Notes: generated from the letters alone by a model not told the origin. Counted from the first letter of the stretch, positions 1 through 58,560 are shown. The stretch: DNA of 64,000 nucleotides from Megaustenia siamemsis (GCA_032433765.1 JAVIAB010000102.1:14885730-14949729); one strand, 5' to 3'. A program made the numbers and translations.

Positions 1-347
1 CATTAGACGAACACTTCGATGGTTTCTGGAACGTGCGGTAGATCGGAAATGGGAATGTTTCGATTGTGGTGACGCCAGTCCAGACCAAAAACAAAACGTC
101 ACACATAGTTCGCAGTGTACCTCCCTATAAGTCCTTCTCGCTGCGAGTCCTACTTGCTATAAGTCCTCACCACAAGTCCTTCTTGCTATAAATCCTTCTT
201 CTGCTTTGGGCCAATGACTTATATATTAAACAACATCAACAGACGGCATGTGCACCAACTCAATGTTGCTTAATTGTAGACAATTTCCCAGAATACAACG
301 TTGAATTCAAACTGTCAACGCTGAACAAGCCCTCTATGTGGGGCAAT
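1..347. other. Intronic or upstream sequence without recognised feature
   Basis: No exon with paramyosin-like coding is visible. A short 'aagtcctnctt' motif recurs between 128 and 205. Confidence 0.5.
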
Positions 348-415
348 CGAATCACTTAAACTGACAGCTGACTTCATAACAGAGTCGGGAATCCTACTCT
401 GATTGAGACTTGATC

Positions 416-463
<48 letters not shown>
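348..463 (+). mobile_element. 3' end of a (GA)n-tailed retroelement
   Basis: About 70 bp (acagctgacttc ... gattgagacttgatcgca) followed by (GA)n at 419-463. The same segment with the same (GA)n tail is present in reverse orientation at 57911-58010. A shared 3' terminus plus simple-repeat tail indicates two copies of a non-LTR element. Confidence 0.55.
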
Positions 464-465
<2 letters not shown>

Positions 466-549
466 GTAGTCAAGAAGTTGTCACGACTGCAGGAGAATGA
501 GACGAAATGTGACAGATAAGTAGCGCTATTTTTGTTTGTTTGGTTTTAG

Positions 550-46762
<46,213 letters not shown>

Positions 46763-46768
<6 letters not shown>

Positions 46769-46902
46769 ATGGGTTACACGTAAGTGATCATATATAATTT
46801 ATATGCGTTACACGTGTTCATATATAATATAAATGGGTTACACGTATGTATTCATATATAATATAAATGAGTTACACGTATGTATTCATATATAATATAA
46901 AT
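46763..46902 (+). repeat. 34-bp tandem repeat seeded by the last coding codons and donor, 4 copies
   Basis: atataaatgggttacac|gta recurs three times after the functional copy, with gtaagt changed to gtgttc or gtatgt. The unit includes the ATA TAA end of the CDS. Confidence 0.92.
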
Positions 46903-47070
46903 AACCTCAGGTATACAGATGATATCATCTTAATCGCTAAGAGTGGAAGTGAGTTACAAGAAATGTTTGAGACCGTGAAAGAAAGTAAAAGTAAAGGACT
47001 CAGTCTTAACAGCGAAAAGACAGACATAATGGTAGCAACAAAGAAAGCGATTTCTTCTGTAAAACTAGGC
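46902..47070 (+). pseudogene. LINE RT palm fragment
   Basis: NLRYTDDIILIAKSGSELQE then KGLSLNSEKTDIMVATKKAI: the RTE-type YADD block with Tyr-Thr-Asp-Asp, ~55 codons, truncated both sides. It abuts the 34-bp repeat. Confidence 0.88.
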
Positions 47071-47147
47071 CTCCTGTCTTGACACCGACCATGAAATCTG
47101 GTCATTGAAAAATAAGGGGTGGGGGGGGAAGAAAGGAGGCGAGCTGG

Positions 47148-47245
47148 AGATTAGGTGTCGTCCTCTGGACAAGTAAGTCCTGGGTTGGTCCTCTGGACAA
47201 GTAAGTCCCTGGGTTGGTCCTCTGGACAAGTAAGTCCCTGGGTGG
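47148..47245. repeat. 29-bp tandem repeat, 3 copies
   Basis: Unit cctctggacaagtaagtccc + tgggttggt. Confidence 0.9.
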
Positions 47246-47424
47246 AATCCTACTACAAGTGCTACGATTGTTGTTTTCTTCGACAGATAGTTTTTGTGTG
47301 ACTTCTTGGTCTCTCAATAGCAAGGTCGGTCTGTCAATCTGCAAACAGGAAGTCTCTCTTCACTTATGCTTGTTCGGTTGTCAAGGGAGATACAAAGTTC
47401 TGGCTTTCGTCTCTTTGACGACTC

Positions 47425-49455
47425 CCATCATTGATGTTGTTACAACGTTTCTGTGATGTTGTCTGTCCATCATTACCAATTGATGTTGTTGTAACGTTTC
47501 TGTGATGTTGTCTGTCCACCATTACCAATTGATGTTGTTGTAACGTTATCAGTGATGTTGTCTGTCCATCATTGATGTTGTTGTAACGTTTCTGTGATGT
47601 TGTCTGTCCATCATTACCAATTGATGTTGTTGTATCGTTTCTGTGATGTTGTCTGTCCATCATTACCAATTGATGTTGTTGTAACGTTTCTGTGATGTTG
47701 TCTGTCCACCATTACCAATTGATGTTGTTGTAACGTTTCTGTGATGTTGTCTGTCCACCATTACCAATTGATGTTGTTGTAACGTTTCTGTGATGTTGTC
47801 TGTCCATCATTGATGTTGTTGTAATGTTTAAGTGATGTTGTCTGTCCATCATTGATGTTGTTGTAACGTTTCTGTGATGTTGTCTGTCCATCATTGATGT
47901 TGTTGTAACGTTTCTGTGATGTTGTCTGTCCACCATTACCAATTGATGTTGTTGTATCGTTTCTGTGATGTTGTCTGTCCATCATTACCAATTGATGTTG
48001 TTGTAACGTTTCTGTGATGTTGTCTGTCCACCATTACCAATTGATGTTGGTGTAACGTTTCTGTGATGTTGTCTGTCCATCATTGATGTTGTTGTAATGT
48101 TTTTGTGATGTTGTCTGTCCATCATTGATGTTGTTGTAACGTTTCTGTGATGTTGTCTGTCCATCATTACCAGTTGATGGTGTAATGTTTCTGTGATGTT
48201 GTCTGTCCATCATTGATGTTGTTGTAACGTTTCTGTGATGTTGTCTGTCCTTCATTGATGTTGTTGTAACGTTTCTGTGATGTTGTGTTTCCATCATTAC
48301 CAATTGATGTTGTTGTAACGTTTCTGTGATGTTGTCTGTCCATCATTACCAATTGATGTTGTTGTAACGTTTCTGTGATGTTGTCTGTCCATCATTACCA
48401 ATTGATGTTGTTGCAACGTTTCTGTGATGTTGTCTGTCCATCATTGATGTTATTGTAACGTTTCTGTGATGTTGTCTGTCCATCATTGATGTTGTTGTAA
48501 CGTTTCTGTGATGTTGTCTGTCCATCCTTAGCAATTGATGTTGTAATGTTTCTGTGATGTTGTCTGTCCATCATTGATGTTGTTGTAATGTTTCTGTGAT
48601 GTTGTCTGTCCATCATTAATGTTGTTGTAACGTTTCTGTGATGTTGTCTGTCCATCATTGATTTTGTTGTAACGTTTCTGTGATGTTGTCTGTTCATCAT
48701 TGATGTTGTTGTAACGTTTCTGTGATGTTGTATGTTAATCATTGATGTTGTTGTAACGTTTCTGTGACGTTGTCTGTTCATCATTGATGTTGTTGTAACG
48801 TTTCTGTGACGTTGTCTGTCCATCATTGATGTTTTTGTAACGTTTCTGTGATGTTGTCTGTCCTTAATTGATCTTGTTGTAACGTTTCTGTGATGTTGTC
48901 TGTCCATCATTCATGTTGTTGTAACGTTTCTGTGATGGTGTCTGTCCATCATTGATTTTGTTGTAACGTTTCTGTTATGTTGTCTGTCCTTCATTGATGT
49001 TGTTGTAACGTTTCTGTGATGTTGTCTGTCCTTCATTGATGTTGTTGTAACGTTTCTGTGATGTTGTCTGTCCTTCATTTATGTTGTTGTAACGTTTCTG
49101 TGATGTTGTATGTCCATCATTGATGTTGTTGTAACGTTTCTGTGATGTTGTCTGTCCTTCATTGATGTTGTTGTAACGTTTCTGTGATGTTGTCTGTCCA
49201 TCATTGATGTTGTTGTAACGTTTCTGTGACGTTGTCTGTCCATCATTGATGTTGTTGTAACGTTTCTGTGACGTTGTCTGTCCATCATTGATGTTGTTGT
49301 AACGTTTCTGTGACGTTGTCTGTCCATCATTGATGTTGTTGTAACGTTTCTGTGACGTTGTCTGTCCATCATTGATGTTGTTGTAACGTTTCTATGATGT
49401 TGTCTGTCCATCATTGATGTTGTTGTAACGTTTCTGTGATGTTGTCCTTCCATCA
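47425..49455. repeat. 42/51-bp tandem array, ~46 copies (2 kb)
   Basis: Unit cattgatgttgttgtaacgt + ttctgtgatgttgtctgtcc + at, with a 9-bp optional insert (cattaccaattgatg) common in the first half and absent from the second. Open on the - strand. Confidence 0.97.
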
Positions 49456-50235
49456 CAGTACAATACTTGGCAGTTAACAGCTGACAAGATTAGGCCAGCA
49501 TGGCTTCTGCTTAGGCACAATTGATAAGTAATTTAAAAAAAAAAAAATCGAATCGTGCCGATGTCGGATGTCTTGGGATGAAAGTTGCAGATTTCTAGAC
49601 TTGATGTAAACTAGCGACACAGCCACGCCAAATGAAGCACAGGCGTAATTTCTAACGACATCACTGAAAGCTGTCTCTTCTCCATTCCAGTTTAATCAGA
49701 CAAATCGATAAAACACATCAAAGTCTATAAAAACAGCAGCAACAAAAAACAACACAAAACGTTATTACAACTTCACTGTTCAAAGATCTCGCCATCAAAT
49801 GGGTTATTTTTGTCTAGAAAGTCTTATATTCTATCAAAGAACAGATTACATATATACCTTGTATAGAGATATAAGATCCTGTCTTTGATCAAGCGGCTTG
49901 AGCATACATGATTCCCTTCAAACATCTCTTCCAAGTGTTGCCCCACAACTCTGTTGAATATATTCCATGCTATGACGTCAGACTGTCAAGAAGCTCTTCG
50001 TTCCGTCACCTTCTGCATCTATTCCCATTAATTGTGTTCTACTGTCCAATATGTTTAGGTCATATCTCCTACCCTCTTCTCGAGATGCACAGTAAAAACA
50101 TCATTTAGACACAGAACACATGACTGGAATAACAGGAGACGTAATTTTAACAAGTTTTAACAATTTGAGATATACAGATCCGAACTGATATTCAAGAACA
50201 AAAAAGTATTCCATTATCAGTATTGAATAGATTTA
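49456..50235. other. Presumed 3'-UTR intron sequence, nothing recognised
   Basis: Unique AT-rich sequence with an A-run at 49534-49546. Confidence 0.5.
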
Positions 50236-50239
50236 TATA

Positions 50240-50625
50240 AGAAAGTATTCTCTGCTGTCTGTATTGTTGTCATGACGTAGTATTCTCTGTTGTCTGTATT
50301 GTTGTCATGACGTAGTATTCTCTGTTGTCTGTATTGTTGTCATGACGTAGTATTCTCTGCTCTATGTATTGTTGTCATGACGTAGTATTCTCTGCTCTAT
50401 GTATTGTTGTCATGACGTAGTATTCTCTGCTGTCTGTATTGTTGTCATGACGTAGTATTCTCTGTTGTCTGTATTGTTGTCATGACGTAGTATTCTCTGC
50501 TCTATGTATTGTTGTCATGACGTAGTATTCTCTGCTGTCTGTATTGTTGTCATGACGTAGTATTATCTGCTCTATGTATTGTTGTCATGACGTAGTATTC
50601 TCTGTTGTCTGTATTGTTGTCATGA
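50240..50625. repeat. 35-bp tandem array, ~11 copies
   Basis: Unit gtagtattctctgttgtctg + tattgttgtcatgac. It ends 21 bp before the 3'-UTR acceptor at 50646. Confidence 0.96.
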
Positions 50626-50646
50626 CGTCTTCCTTTTACTTTGCAG

Positions 50647-51580
50647 AATGGGAGTAACCTGAGCCCTGGTGCAAGAATCAGACAACTTTTATCATTTCTC
50701 CTTCCCATCGCTGACGTTGCATACACTTGAAGACAGTAGAGTGTTCAGAAACAGTCACATAGACAGCTTAACAAACCCTGGCGCGGCAAATAACTACATC
50801 GAGTGTCTCTGTTTTTCATTGTGCGACCTTATTTATGTCTTTGATTTATCTTTGCTTTGCATTGTCTGTCCACAAGGATAAATTATAAGAAAGAAAATGG
50901 ATCTAGCTGTTGTCAGTTGACCCAGTACTACAGCAGATGAATAAGCTTAGCTACATTACCAGCTTTAATGTAATATATTACTTTACATCTGAAGATCTAT
51001 ATTTAACTAATATAAATTCTAAAATATTTCCTATCTCCGGCTTAATCTATTCTTGTAAATCTTTTTTGTGCAGAAACATGTTTCTTAACCCTTTAGAATG
51101 ACCATATTTGATATCTGAATCGATCCTAACTTATAGAGAACATATCTACAACTTATTTCATTGATTGTAATCTATTTAGAAAAACCACGTATTTTAGTTT
51201 GGAATATTGAAGATGCTTGAATGAATTTGTGTTCATGGTTTCTAGCTCAACAATAATTATTATCTCAAGACTGTAGCCAAAGGCACAAAAGTACCTGACT
51301 AAACTAGAGCGTGACATTTTGATCAAGTCATTCAGGATCAAAGAGAATGACCTGCGAGCAAGGAGAGATGCTTTTTTTTAAAACTATGTTCTATTAGGGG
51401 TTGATTATGTAATTTATGTATGTATGTACGTATAGTATATGCACACATCACATACACATATAAATATAAATTATAACTGTTGACATTTCGAAACATGAAT
51501 AGTTAGTATCTTTTCAAGGGCGTGTTTCTCATGGTCTTATTTCACTTCACTACATAAATAAAATATTGATGAGTTGGCAT
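50647..51580 (+). other. Probable 3'-UTR terminal exon of paramyosin
   Basis: Starts after a strong acceptor (ttccttttactttgcag) that pairs with the post-stop donor at 46780. The stretch is unique, AT-rich and free of tandem repeats, unlike everything around it, and a poly(A) signal AATAAA lies at 51557-51562 (in taaataaaatatt). Short frames in it show no recognisable protein. The exact 3' end is unknown and transcript evidence is lacking. Confidence 0.55.
51557..51562 (+). other. Candidate polyadenylation signal AATAAA
   Basis: Canonical hexamer within an AT-rich context about 900 bp into the presumed terminal exon. A GT-rich region (the 32-bp array with gtgggtgttgtcag) follows within ~30-50 bp and could act as the downstream element. 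Confidence 0.45.
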
Positions 51581-51582
51581 AT

Positions 51583-53985
51583 ACGTGTTGTCAGTTGTCA
51601 GTAATTGGTGGAGTGGGTGTTGTCAGTTGTCAGTAATTGGTGGAGTGGGTGTTGTCAGTTGTCAGTAATTGGTGGAGTGGGTGTTGTCAGTTGTAAGTAA
51701 TTATGGAGTGAGTGTTGTCAGTTGTCAGTAATTGGTGGAGTGGGTGTTGTCAGTTGTCAGTAATTGGTGGAGTGAGTGTTGTCAGTTGTCAGTAATTGGT
51801 GGAGTGGGTGTTATCAGTTGTCAGTAATTGGTGGAGTGGGTGTTGTCAGTTGTAAGTAATTGGTTGAGTGGGTGTTGTCAGTTGTAAGTAATTGGTGGAG
51901 TGGGTGTTGTCAGTTGTCAGTAATTGATGGAGTGGGTGTTGTCAGTTGTAAGTAATTGGTGGAGTAGGTGTTTTCAGTTGTAAGTAATTGGTGGAGTGGG
52001 TGTTGTCAGTTGTAAGTAATTGGTTGAGTGGGTGTTGTCAGTTGTAAGTAATTGGTGGAGTGGGTGTTGTCAGTTGTCAGTAATTGATGGAGTGGGTGTT
52101 GTCAGTTGTAAGTAATTGGTAGAGTGGGTGTTGTCAGTTGTCAGTAATTGGTGGAGTGGGTGTTGTCAGTTGTAAGTAATTGGTGGGGTGGGTGTTGTCA
52201 GTTGTCAGTAATTGGTGGAGTGGGTGTTGTCAGTTGTAAGAAATTGGTGGAGTGGGTGTTGTCAGTTGTAAGTAATTGGTGGAGTGGGTGTTGCCAGTTG
52301 TCAGTAATTGGTGGAGTGGGTGTTGTCAGTTGTAAGCAATTGTGGAGTGAGTTTTGTCAGTTGTAAGTAATTGGTGGAGTGGGTGTTGTCAGTTGTAAGT
52401 AATTGGTGGAGTGGGTGTTGTCAGTTGTCAGTAATTGGTGGAGTGGGTGTTGTCAGTTGTAAGCAATTGTGGAGTGAGTTTTGTCAGTTGTAAGTAATTG
52501 GTGGAGTGGGTGTTGTAAGTAATTGGTGGAGCGGGTGCTGTCAGTAGTAAGTAATTGGTGGAGTGAGTGTTGTCAGTTGTAGGTAATTGGTGGAGTGGGT
52601 GTTGTCAGTTGTAATTGGTGGAGTGGGTGTTGTCAGTTGTAAGTAATTGGTGGAGTGAGTGTTGTCAGTTGTCAGTAATTGGTGGAGTGGGTGTTGTCAG
52701 TTGTCAGTAATTGGTGGAGTGGGTGTTGTCAGTTGTAAGTAATTGGTTGGATTGGGTGTTGTCAGTTGTAAGTAATTGGTGGAGTGGGTGTTGTCAGTTG
52801 TAAGTAATTGGTGGAGTGGGTGTTGTCAGTTGTAAGTAATTGGTGGAGCGGGTGTTGTCAGTTGTAAGTAATTGTGGAGTGAGTGTTGTCAGTTGTAAGT
52901 AATTGGTGGAGTGGATGTTGTCAGCTGTAATTAATTGGTGGAGCGAGTGTTGTCAGTTGTAAGTAATTGGTGGAGTGGGTGTAGTCAGCTGCAAGTAATT
53001 GGTGGAGTGGGTGTTGTCATTTGTCAGTAATTGGTGGAGTGGGTGTTGTCAGTTGTAAGTAATTGGTGGAGCGAGTGTTGTCAGTTGTAAGTAATTGGTG
53101 GAGTGGGTGTAGTCAGTTGCAAGTAATTTTTGGAGTGGTTGTTGTCAGTAGTAAATAATTGGTGGAGTGGGTGTTGTCAGTTGTAAGTAATTGGTGGAGT
53201 GGGTGTTGTCAGTTGTAAATAATTGGTGGCGTGGGTGTTGCCAGTTGTAAGTAATTAGTGGAGTGGGTGTTGTCAGTTGTAAGTAATTGGTGGAGTGGGT
53301 GTTGTCAGTTGTAAGTAAGTGGTGGAGTAGATGCTGTTTAAGTAATTGGTGAGTTCGTGTTGTCATTTTTTATGTAATTGGTGAGTGAGTGTTGCCGATT
53401 TTAAATAACTGGTGAGTGGGCGGTGTCAATTTTAAGTAATTGGTGTGAGTGTTTTCAGTTTTAAACAAATAGTGTGTGAATCTTGATGATTTTAGGTAAT
53501 TAGTGTTTATGTATGTGCTGCGAGTTTGAAGTGACTGACACATGCGTGATGTTAGTTTTAAGTAATTGGTGTGTGAGTGTTGTCAGTTTGAAGTGACTGA
53601 CACATGCGTGTTGTCAGTTTGAAGTAGTTGGTGTGTGAGTGTTGTCAGTTTTAAGTAATTGGTGTGTGACTGTTGTCAGGTTTTAAAATTGGTGTGTGAG
53701 TGTTGTCAGTTTTAAGTAATTGGTGTGTGACTGTTGTCAGTTTTTAAAATTAGTCTGTGAGTGTTGTCAGTTTTAAGTTTAAGTAATTGGTGTGTGAGTC
53801 TTGTCAGTTTTAAGTAATTGGTGTGTGAGTGTTGTCAGTTTAAAGTAACTGACGCATGAGTGTTGTCAGTTTTTTTAAAATTGGCGCGTGAGTGTTGTCA
53901 GTTTGAAGTCAGTGATGTATGAGTGTTGTCAGTTTGAAGTCAGTGATCTATGAGTGTTGGCTGTTTTATATGTTTGGTGTTTGAA
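51583..53985. repeat. 32-bp tandem array, ~56 copies, decaying to the right
   Basis: Unit ggtggagtgggtgttgtcag + ttgtaagtaatt (or ttgtcagtaatt). After ~53340 units become irregular (ggtgtgtgagtgttgtcagttt, gaagtgactgacacatgcg). It starts immediately after the presumed poly(A) signal. Confidence 0.96.
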
Positions 53986-53989
53986 TGTG

Positions 53990-54182
53990 ATACAATACCA
54001 GCAAGACTGGGAAAAAGAAATTAAAATTACTGATGGAATGTATCTACCAAAAAGCAACGTATAGTTGTGAATCATGGACAATCACTCCAACAGCAAGGAA
54101 GAACATCGATTCATTCGAAACAAAATGCAACAGAAGGATCCTTAAAATTCCTTAGAAAATAAACAAAAATCAATTAAAACAA
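53990..54182 (+). pseudogene. LINE fragment, 5' part of a split copy
   Basis: LLMECIYQKATYSCESWTIT then CNRRILKIP and a stop: the post-RT 'Y.CESW' block. Probably the same insertion as 55300-55530, separated by a SINE and an array. Confidence 0.75.
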
Positions 54183-54186
54183 ATGA

Positions 54187-54420
54187 AACGATTTAAACAT
54201 CCTGGCTGGTCTAGGGGTACGACTGGGCTTAAGGACAGGGAGGACGCGGGTTCAAAGATCACCAGAAGCGGTGGTGAGTTTTCAAAAATAGGAAAAGTTC
54301 ATCCGTGATTTTATAAGATGTTACCCTCCCCCTGATCTCTTGGGTAGTGAGATACGATTTCTAGCTATCTCAGATAAAGGCAATAAACAGGGTGCCCTAT
54401 GTGCACTCGCGCATTTTAAA
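54187..54420 (+). mobile_element. tRNA-derived SINE, family 2
   Basis: Box A-like tggtctaggggtacgactgg and box B-like gggttcaaagatc, ~45 bp apart, then a body with gatctcttgggtagtgagat + acgatttctagctatctc, which resembles the unit of the 31-bp array at 28163-31676. Confidence 0.65.
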
Positions 54421-54599
54421 GAACTTTTGACAGGTAGAATCGGAAAGAATGTGTCATAAATATGCCGCTTCCCGAGCTAAATCGTCAACAGAAACCTACC
54501 CACATCGTGGATGCCAAACCGAGTACGGAGTTCGTGCATGTGGGCCAGAACTTCCTAGAATTTTCTCCAGATTCTTGAGGGGGATGTCGGGCACCCATG

Positions 54600-55312
54600 G
54601 GTTCGTCCGATGTGCAGCCATACAACAAACAATTCAGATATTAAGGACATGCCACACAACAAACAAACAATTCAGATATTAAGGACATGCTATACAACAA
54701 ACAAACAATTCAGATATTTAGGACATGTCATACAACAAACAATTCAGATATTTAGGACATGTCATACAACAAACAATTCAGATATTAAGGACATGCCACA
54801 CAACAAACAAACAATTCAGATATTTAGGACATGTCATACAACAAACAATTCAGATATTTAGGACATGTCATACAACAAACAATTCAGATATTAAGGACAT
54901 GTCATACAACAAACAATTCAGATATTAAGGACATGTCATACAACAAACAAACAATTCAGATATTTAGGACATGTCATACAACAAACAATTCAGATATTTA
55001 GGACATGTCATACAACAAACAAACAATTCAGATATTTAGGACATGTCATACAACAAAACAAACAATTCAGATATTTAGGACATGTCATACAACAAACAAA
55101 CAATTCAGATATTTAGGACATGTCATACAACAAACAAACAATTCAGATATTAAGGACATGTCATACAACAAACAAACAATTCAGATATTAAGGACATGTC
55201 ATACAACAAACAATTCAGATATTAAGGACATGTCATACAACAAACAAACAATTCAGATATTTAGGACATGTCATACAACAAACAATTCAGATATTTAGGA
55301 CATGTCAAACGA
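54600..55312 (+). repeat. 34/38-bp tandem array derived from LINE coding sequence, ~19 copies
   Basis: Unit acaacaaacaattcagatat + ttaggacatgtcat, with optional 'aaac'. The last unit runs into the LINE reading QFRYLGHVKRHSGLEGA, so the repeated word is the LINE's FRYLGHV motif. Confidence 0.95.
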
Positions 55313-55530
55313 CACAGCGGGTTGGAAGGAGCAATAATGGGAGCAATGCTCCAGGATGACGCACCAGAGGCAGACCAAGAAAAAGGTATTTTTCAAGACA
55401 TTAAGGTGACCTTGAACATGACAAAAGAAGAAGTGGAAGATCTGATTAGAGATACAGATTCTTTCCGAACGGCTATGGTGAATGCAGTATTCTGCAAACG
55501 GAATGCGACTCCTGTTAACGATGTATGAAT
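55290..55530 (+). pseudogene. LINE 3' fragment, 3' part of a split copy
   Basis: LGHVKRHSGLEGAIMGAMLQ, then LNMTKEEVEDLIRDTDSFRT and AMVNAVFCKRN, the C-terminus of an RTE-like ORF. The GRPRRQ-type basic block is frameshifted (DDAPEADQEK). Confidence 0.85.
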
Positions 55531-55693
55531 TTTATAAGTTTTAAGTCTTTAATACTTGGGTGTTATCAGTTTGTATTTTATTGTGACTGTCGTTTTTGCG
55601 ATAATATTTCTTTGAAATACAAAATCAAGTATGGACTAGAGCTGATGGCAAAACCGATACAAACATGTTGACCACCAACAGATGTGAACACTG

Positions 55694-55930
55694 GGATCGA
55701 ACCACAAGGATCCAATCACAAGGATCCAATCACAAGGATCCAATCACAAGGATCGAACCACAAGGATCGAACCACAAGGATCGAATCACAAGGATCCAAT
55801 CACAAGGATCCAACCACAAGGATTGAATCACAAGGATCCAACCACAAGGATTGAATCACAAGGATCCAATCACAAGGATCCAACCACAAGGATTGAATCA
55901 CTAGGATCGAACCACAATGATCGAATCACG
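55694..55930. repeat. 14-bp tandem array, ~17 copies
   Basis: Unit caaggatccaatca / caaggatcgaacca. It begins at cactgggatcgaaccacaag, a word like an inverted SINE box B (gggatcgaacc). Confidence 0.93.
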
Positions 55931-56335
55931 GGTCAGTTTTCCATTGGAACTTTAAATTAAAAACGGCTCCAAACACCTTGTAGCAACATCACTGGAGATA
56001 TGCGGCCTTTAATCCCCAGCCCTATCGGAAACTCGCAGCACATAGCTGAAATGTTATAAAAGTTGTAATAAACCGAAAGAGATAACGGAACTCACATATT
56101 TTCCTCCATACAAGTGTATATACTGTTTTTTTTTAATAAAGTTATATCCCTTTTTTCTTATTCTTAATGTCTTTGGAGGAACAGTCAATATCAGCCTGTC
56201 CTAGCATTTCTGGAATCATATGCAGACTGATTGTTTCTGTAAGGTGTTGATATTAGATACTTCTACTTTGAGTTCATGTTTGTTGTGCAGTCGATGCATC
56301 GCTCAACATAACGGATTTCGGGGCTCCTTTGATTT
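55931..56335. other. Intergenic sequence, nothing recognised
   Basis: Includes a T-run and attttaataaa-like words near 56130; no supported gene. Confidence 0.4.
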
Positions 56336-56339
56336 CCAG

Positions 56340-56560
56340 TTGATGCGGTGGGCCAAGATGACCCCCTAGTCAATTCAACCTCAGTATTGTGGTATTTTTG
56401 TTGCATTGTGTTTTCAGATGATTTTTTTCCCGGTCTGCGGAGACAGCGGTGGGCCAAGATGGCCCCCTAGTCAATTCAACCTCAGTATTGTGCTATTTTT
56501 GTTGCATTGTGTTTTCAGATGATTTTTTTTTCCCGGTCTGCGGAGACAGCGGTGGGCCGG
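56340..56560. repeat. ~108-bp direct duplication (2 copies)
   Basis: gcggtgggccaagatgaccc ... ttttcagatgattttttt + cccggtctgcggagaca appears at 56344 and again at 56449, with few differences and a longer T-run in the second copy. Confidence 0.92.
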
Positions 56561-56562
56561 TC

Positions 56563-56839
56563 GCATTCGTCTGAGCACAAAGTCAACATGGTTGTGGCAC
56601 CGGTACGCAGATAGTGCTGTGGGCGACTGACCTTTGATTGAAGTGGAACGGTTTTGCCCAGGAGCTGGATATGTAACCTGTTTCCACTTGAAAATTCACC
56701 ACCAGCCGGGGACGGTCGGGTCGAGGTTTTCACCGAATTTGAGGCCTGATTTCTTGGGACAGTGATTCTTGGGGCACTCTCACTGATCATGAAGTCTATA
56801 AGGACATGGCGCTGGCGCATGGAGGTCGTGATGCCCGCG
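56563..56839. other. Unrecognised GC-richer sequence
   Basis: Open on - (131 codons from 56910) but without recognisable domain; probably part of a dispersed repeat. Confidence 0.35.
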
Positions 56840-57020
56840 ACTGCCGTTACAGCGTCTCTGCAGAGGTCATCATGAGTTGCGAGCCCTTTTTCAAAACGCA
56901 ACATGTTCACTAGAACAGTCTGAAAATCAGGATGAACACTTTTGTTAGTTGCTTGGACTGGTCCTGACCAGATATGGGAATTTCCCGCCCCCCCCCCAGT
57001 GACGTCATTTTGTTCTAAAG
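56840..57020. repeat. Dispersed repeat, copy 2
   Basis: Counterpart of 42028-42215, same orientation, ~75-80% alike by eye, ending cattttgttctaaagt. Confidence 0.75.
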
Positions 57021-57539
57021 TTCAATGTCCACGTGTACTTTCCCAGTAAGAACGCCGGATCAACCAAATCCTATTTCCATCTTTAGACTCATCAGCCTCT
57101 CAATAAATACAAGTGAAGCTCGGATGAGCTGTATCTTATAGTTGCCACGGTTGTGTGTGAATACATTTAAATATAAAGTTAAACCACACGGATACTTAGT
57201 TGATGATTCATGAACTTTGGTGAAACCCTGAAGTATAAAATAGCACTCCAACCGTTGTTGGGAAACAATTTCTAGCTTGTTTTCTTGTAGTTCTATTTTG
57301 TGCACCGTAGTGGCTCCAACAATCTCATTTGGTTTTAAATTCCCTGTGTGCAACATATCAGATGAGAGTTTATCATTTTGATCATGATTGTGCTGTGCAT
57401 TCCGGCTGCTCGTTTTCTTTGTTGTGTCATCGACGCGAGTGTCTCACTGAAACTAGGACATGTGGATGTTACTATGGTGATAATCATTTTAGGGTGAACC
57501 TATACATGGGATTTTCGGGAAGCTATCTTAGGTACAAGA

Positions 57540-57908
57540 GTATGTTGTACAGGTCTCCATGGGACCAGGGGTATATCTTTGTGGTCTTCGTGGGACCAAG
57601 GGTATATGTGTGTGGTCTCCGTGGGACTATGTGTAGATCTGTGCCGTCTCCATAAGAATAGAGGTATATCTGTGGTGACCAGGAGACCAGGGTATATTTG
57701 TGGTCTCCATGGGACTAGGGGTATATCTGTGGTCTTCATGGGACTAGGGGTATATCTGTGGTTTCCATGTGACCAAGGGTATATCTGTGTGGTCTCTGTG
57801 GGATTAGAAATATGTCTTTGCGGTCTCCATGGGACCAGGGGTAGTATATCTGTGTGGTCTCCATTTGTCTAGGAGTATATCTGTAAGGTCTCCGTGGAAC
57901 TAGAGGTA

Positions 57909-57910
<2 letters not shown>
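57540..57910. repeat. ~29-bp imperfect tandem array, ~13 copies
   Basis: Unit ggtctccatgggaccagggg + tatatctgt(gt), strongly diverged. A second block of the same unit lies at 58994-59150. Confidence 0.9.
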
Positions 57911-57939
<29 letters not shown>

Positions 57940-58560
57940 GCGATCAGGACTCAATCAAAGTAGGACTCCAGACTCTCACACGAAGACAGCTGTCTCTTTA
58001 AGCCTGTTAGATCCACTCCGCTTGAATACCTGTTAAAACGTTGCACTGTGTTCTGCGCCAGTGGCCCAGTGCATCCGATTTCAACATGCATTTTGTTCAG
58101 GTTTGCTTTCCTTAGCCTTTGGTTGTTCCCAATCTTCCTGCAAGGCAGCAGATGATCTTTTTTGTAGAGGGATTCTGCACTTAGATGGTCGGCCCTCCCA
58201 GGTTTACGAGCACCATCTGCCCGAGTCACTAGAGGTGACTAACACAGACATGCGACTTGTAAAATAATGAGGAAAATGCAACTAGGAACGCTTTTCATGC
58301 ACAGCCTCCAACTGTTCCCACCGCCTATCTCCATATACCGGTAAGTCATGTCCTCTTGAAAATTATGATCGTCGTAGCACTTGATGATGTTAGGCCATCG
58401 TTGATGACTCCAATTTCGAACATATAGACACACAGTACAGTCAGTCGTCAAATTATCCCCGTCGCACATCAAACAGCAGACCGTAAGATTTGCGCACGGC
58501 CGGTTTAGGTAACCATTACGATGACGTAGCACACAACAATGTCGCCGAACACACAATCTC
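57911..58560 (-). mobile_element. (GA)n-tailed retroelement, 3' part
   Basis: On the - strand the last ~70 bp before the (GA)n/(TC)n tract (57911-57939) match 390-463. Upstream, - strand frames 58556-58239 and 58229-57951 contain a Cys-rich stretch (CCLMCDGDNLTTDCTVC) of the sort found near LINE C-termini. Only the 3' end is well supported; the ORF assignment is a guess. Confidence 0.5.

Noticed and set aside
56515..56910. 131-codon - strand open frame
   Set aside because: Overlaps a direct duplication and a dispersed repeat; no recognisable domain.
58239..58556. Cys-rich 105-codon - strand gene (zinc-finger-like)
   Set aside because: Cys spacing is irregular and no start, splice or family support; it sits upstream of a retroelement 3' end, so retained only as possible LINE tail.
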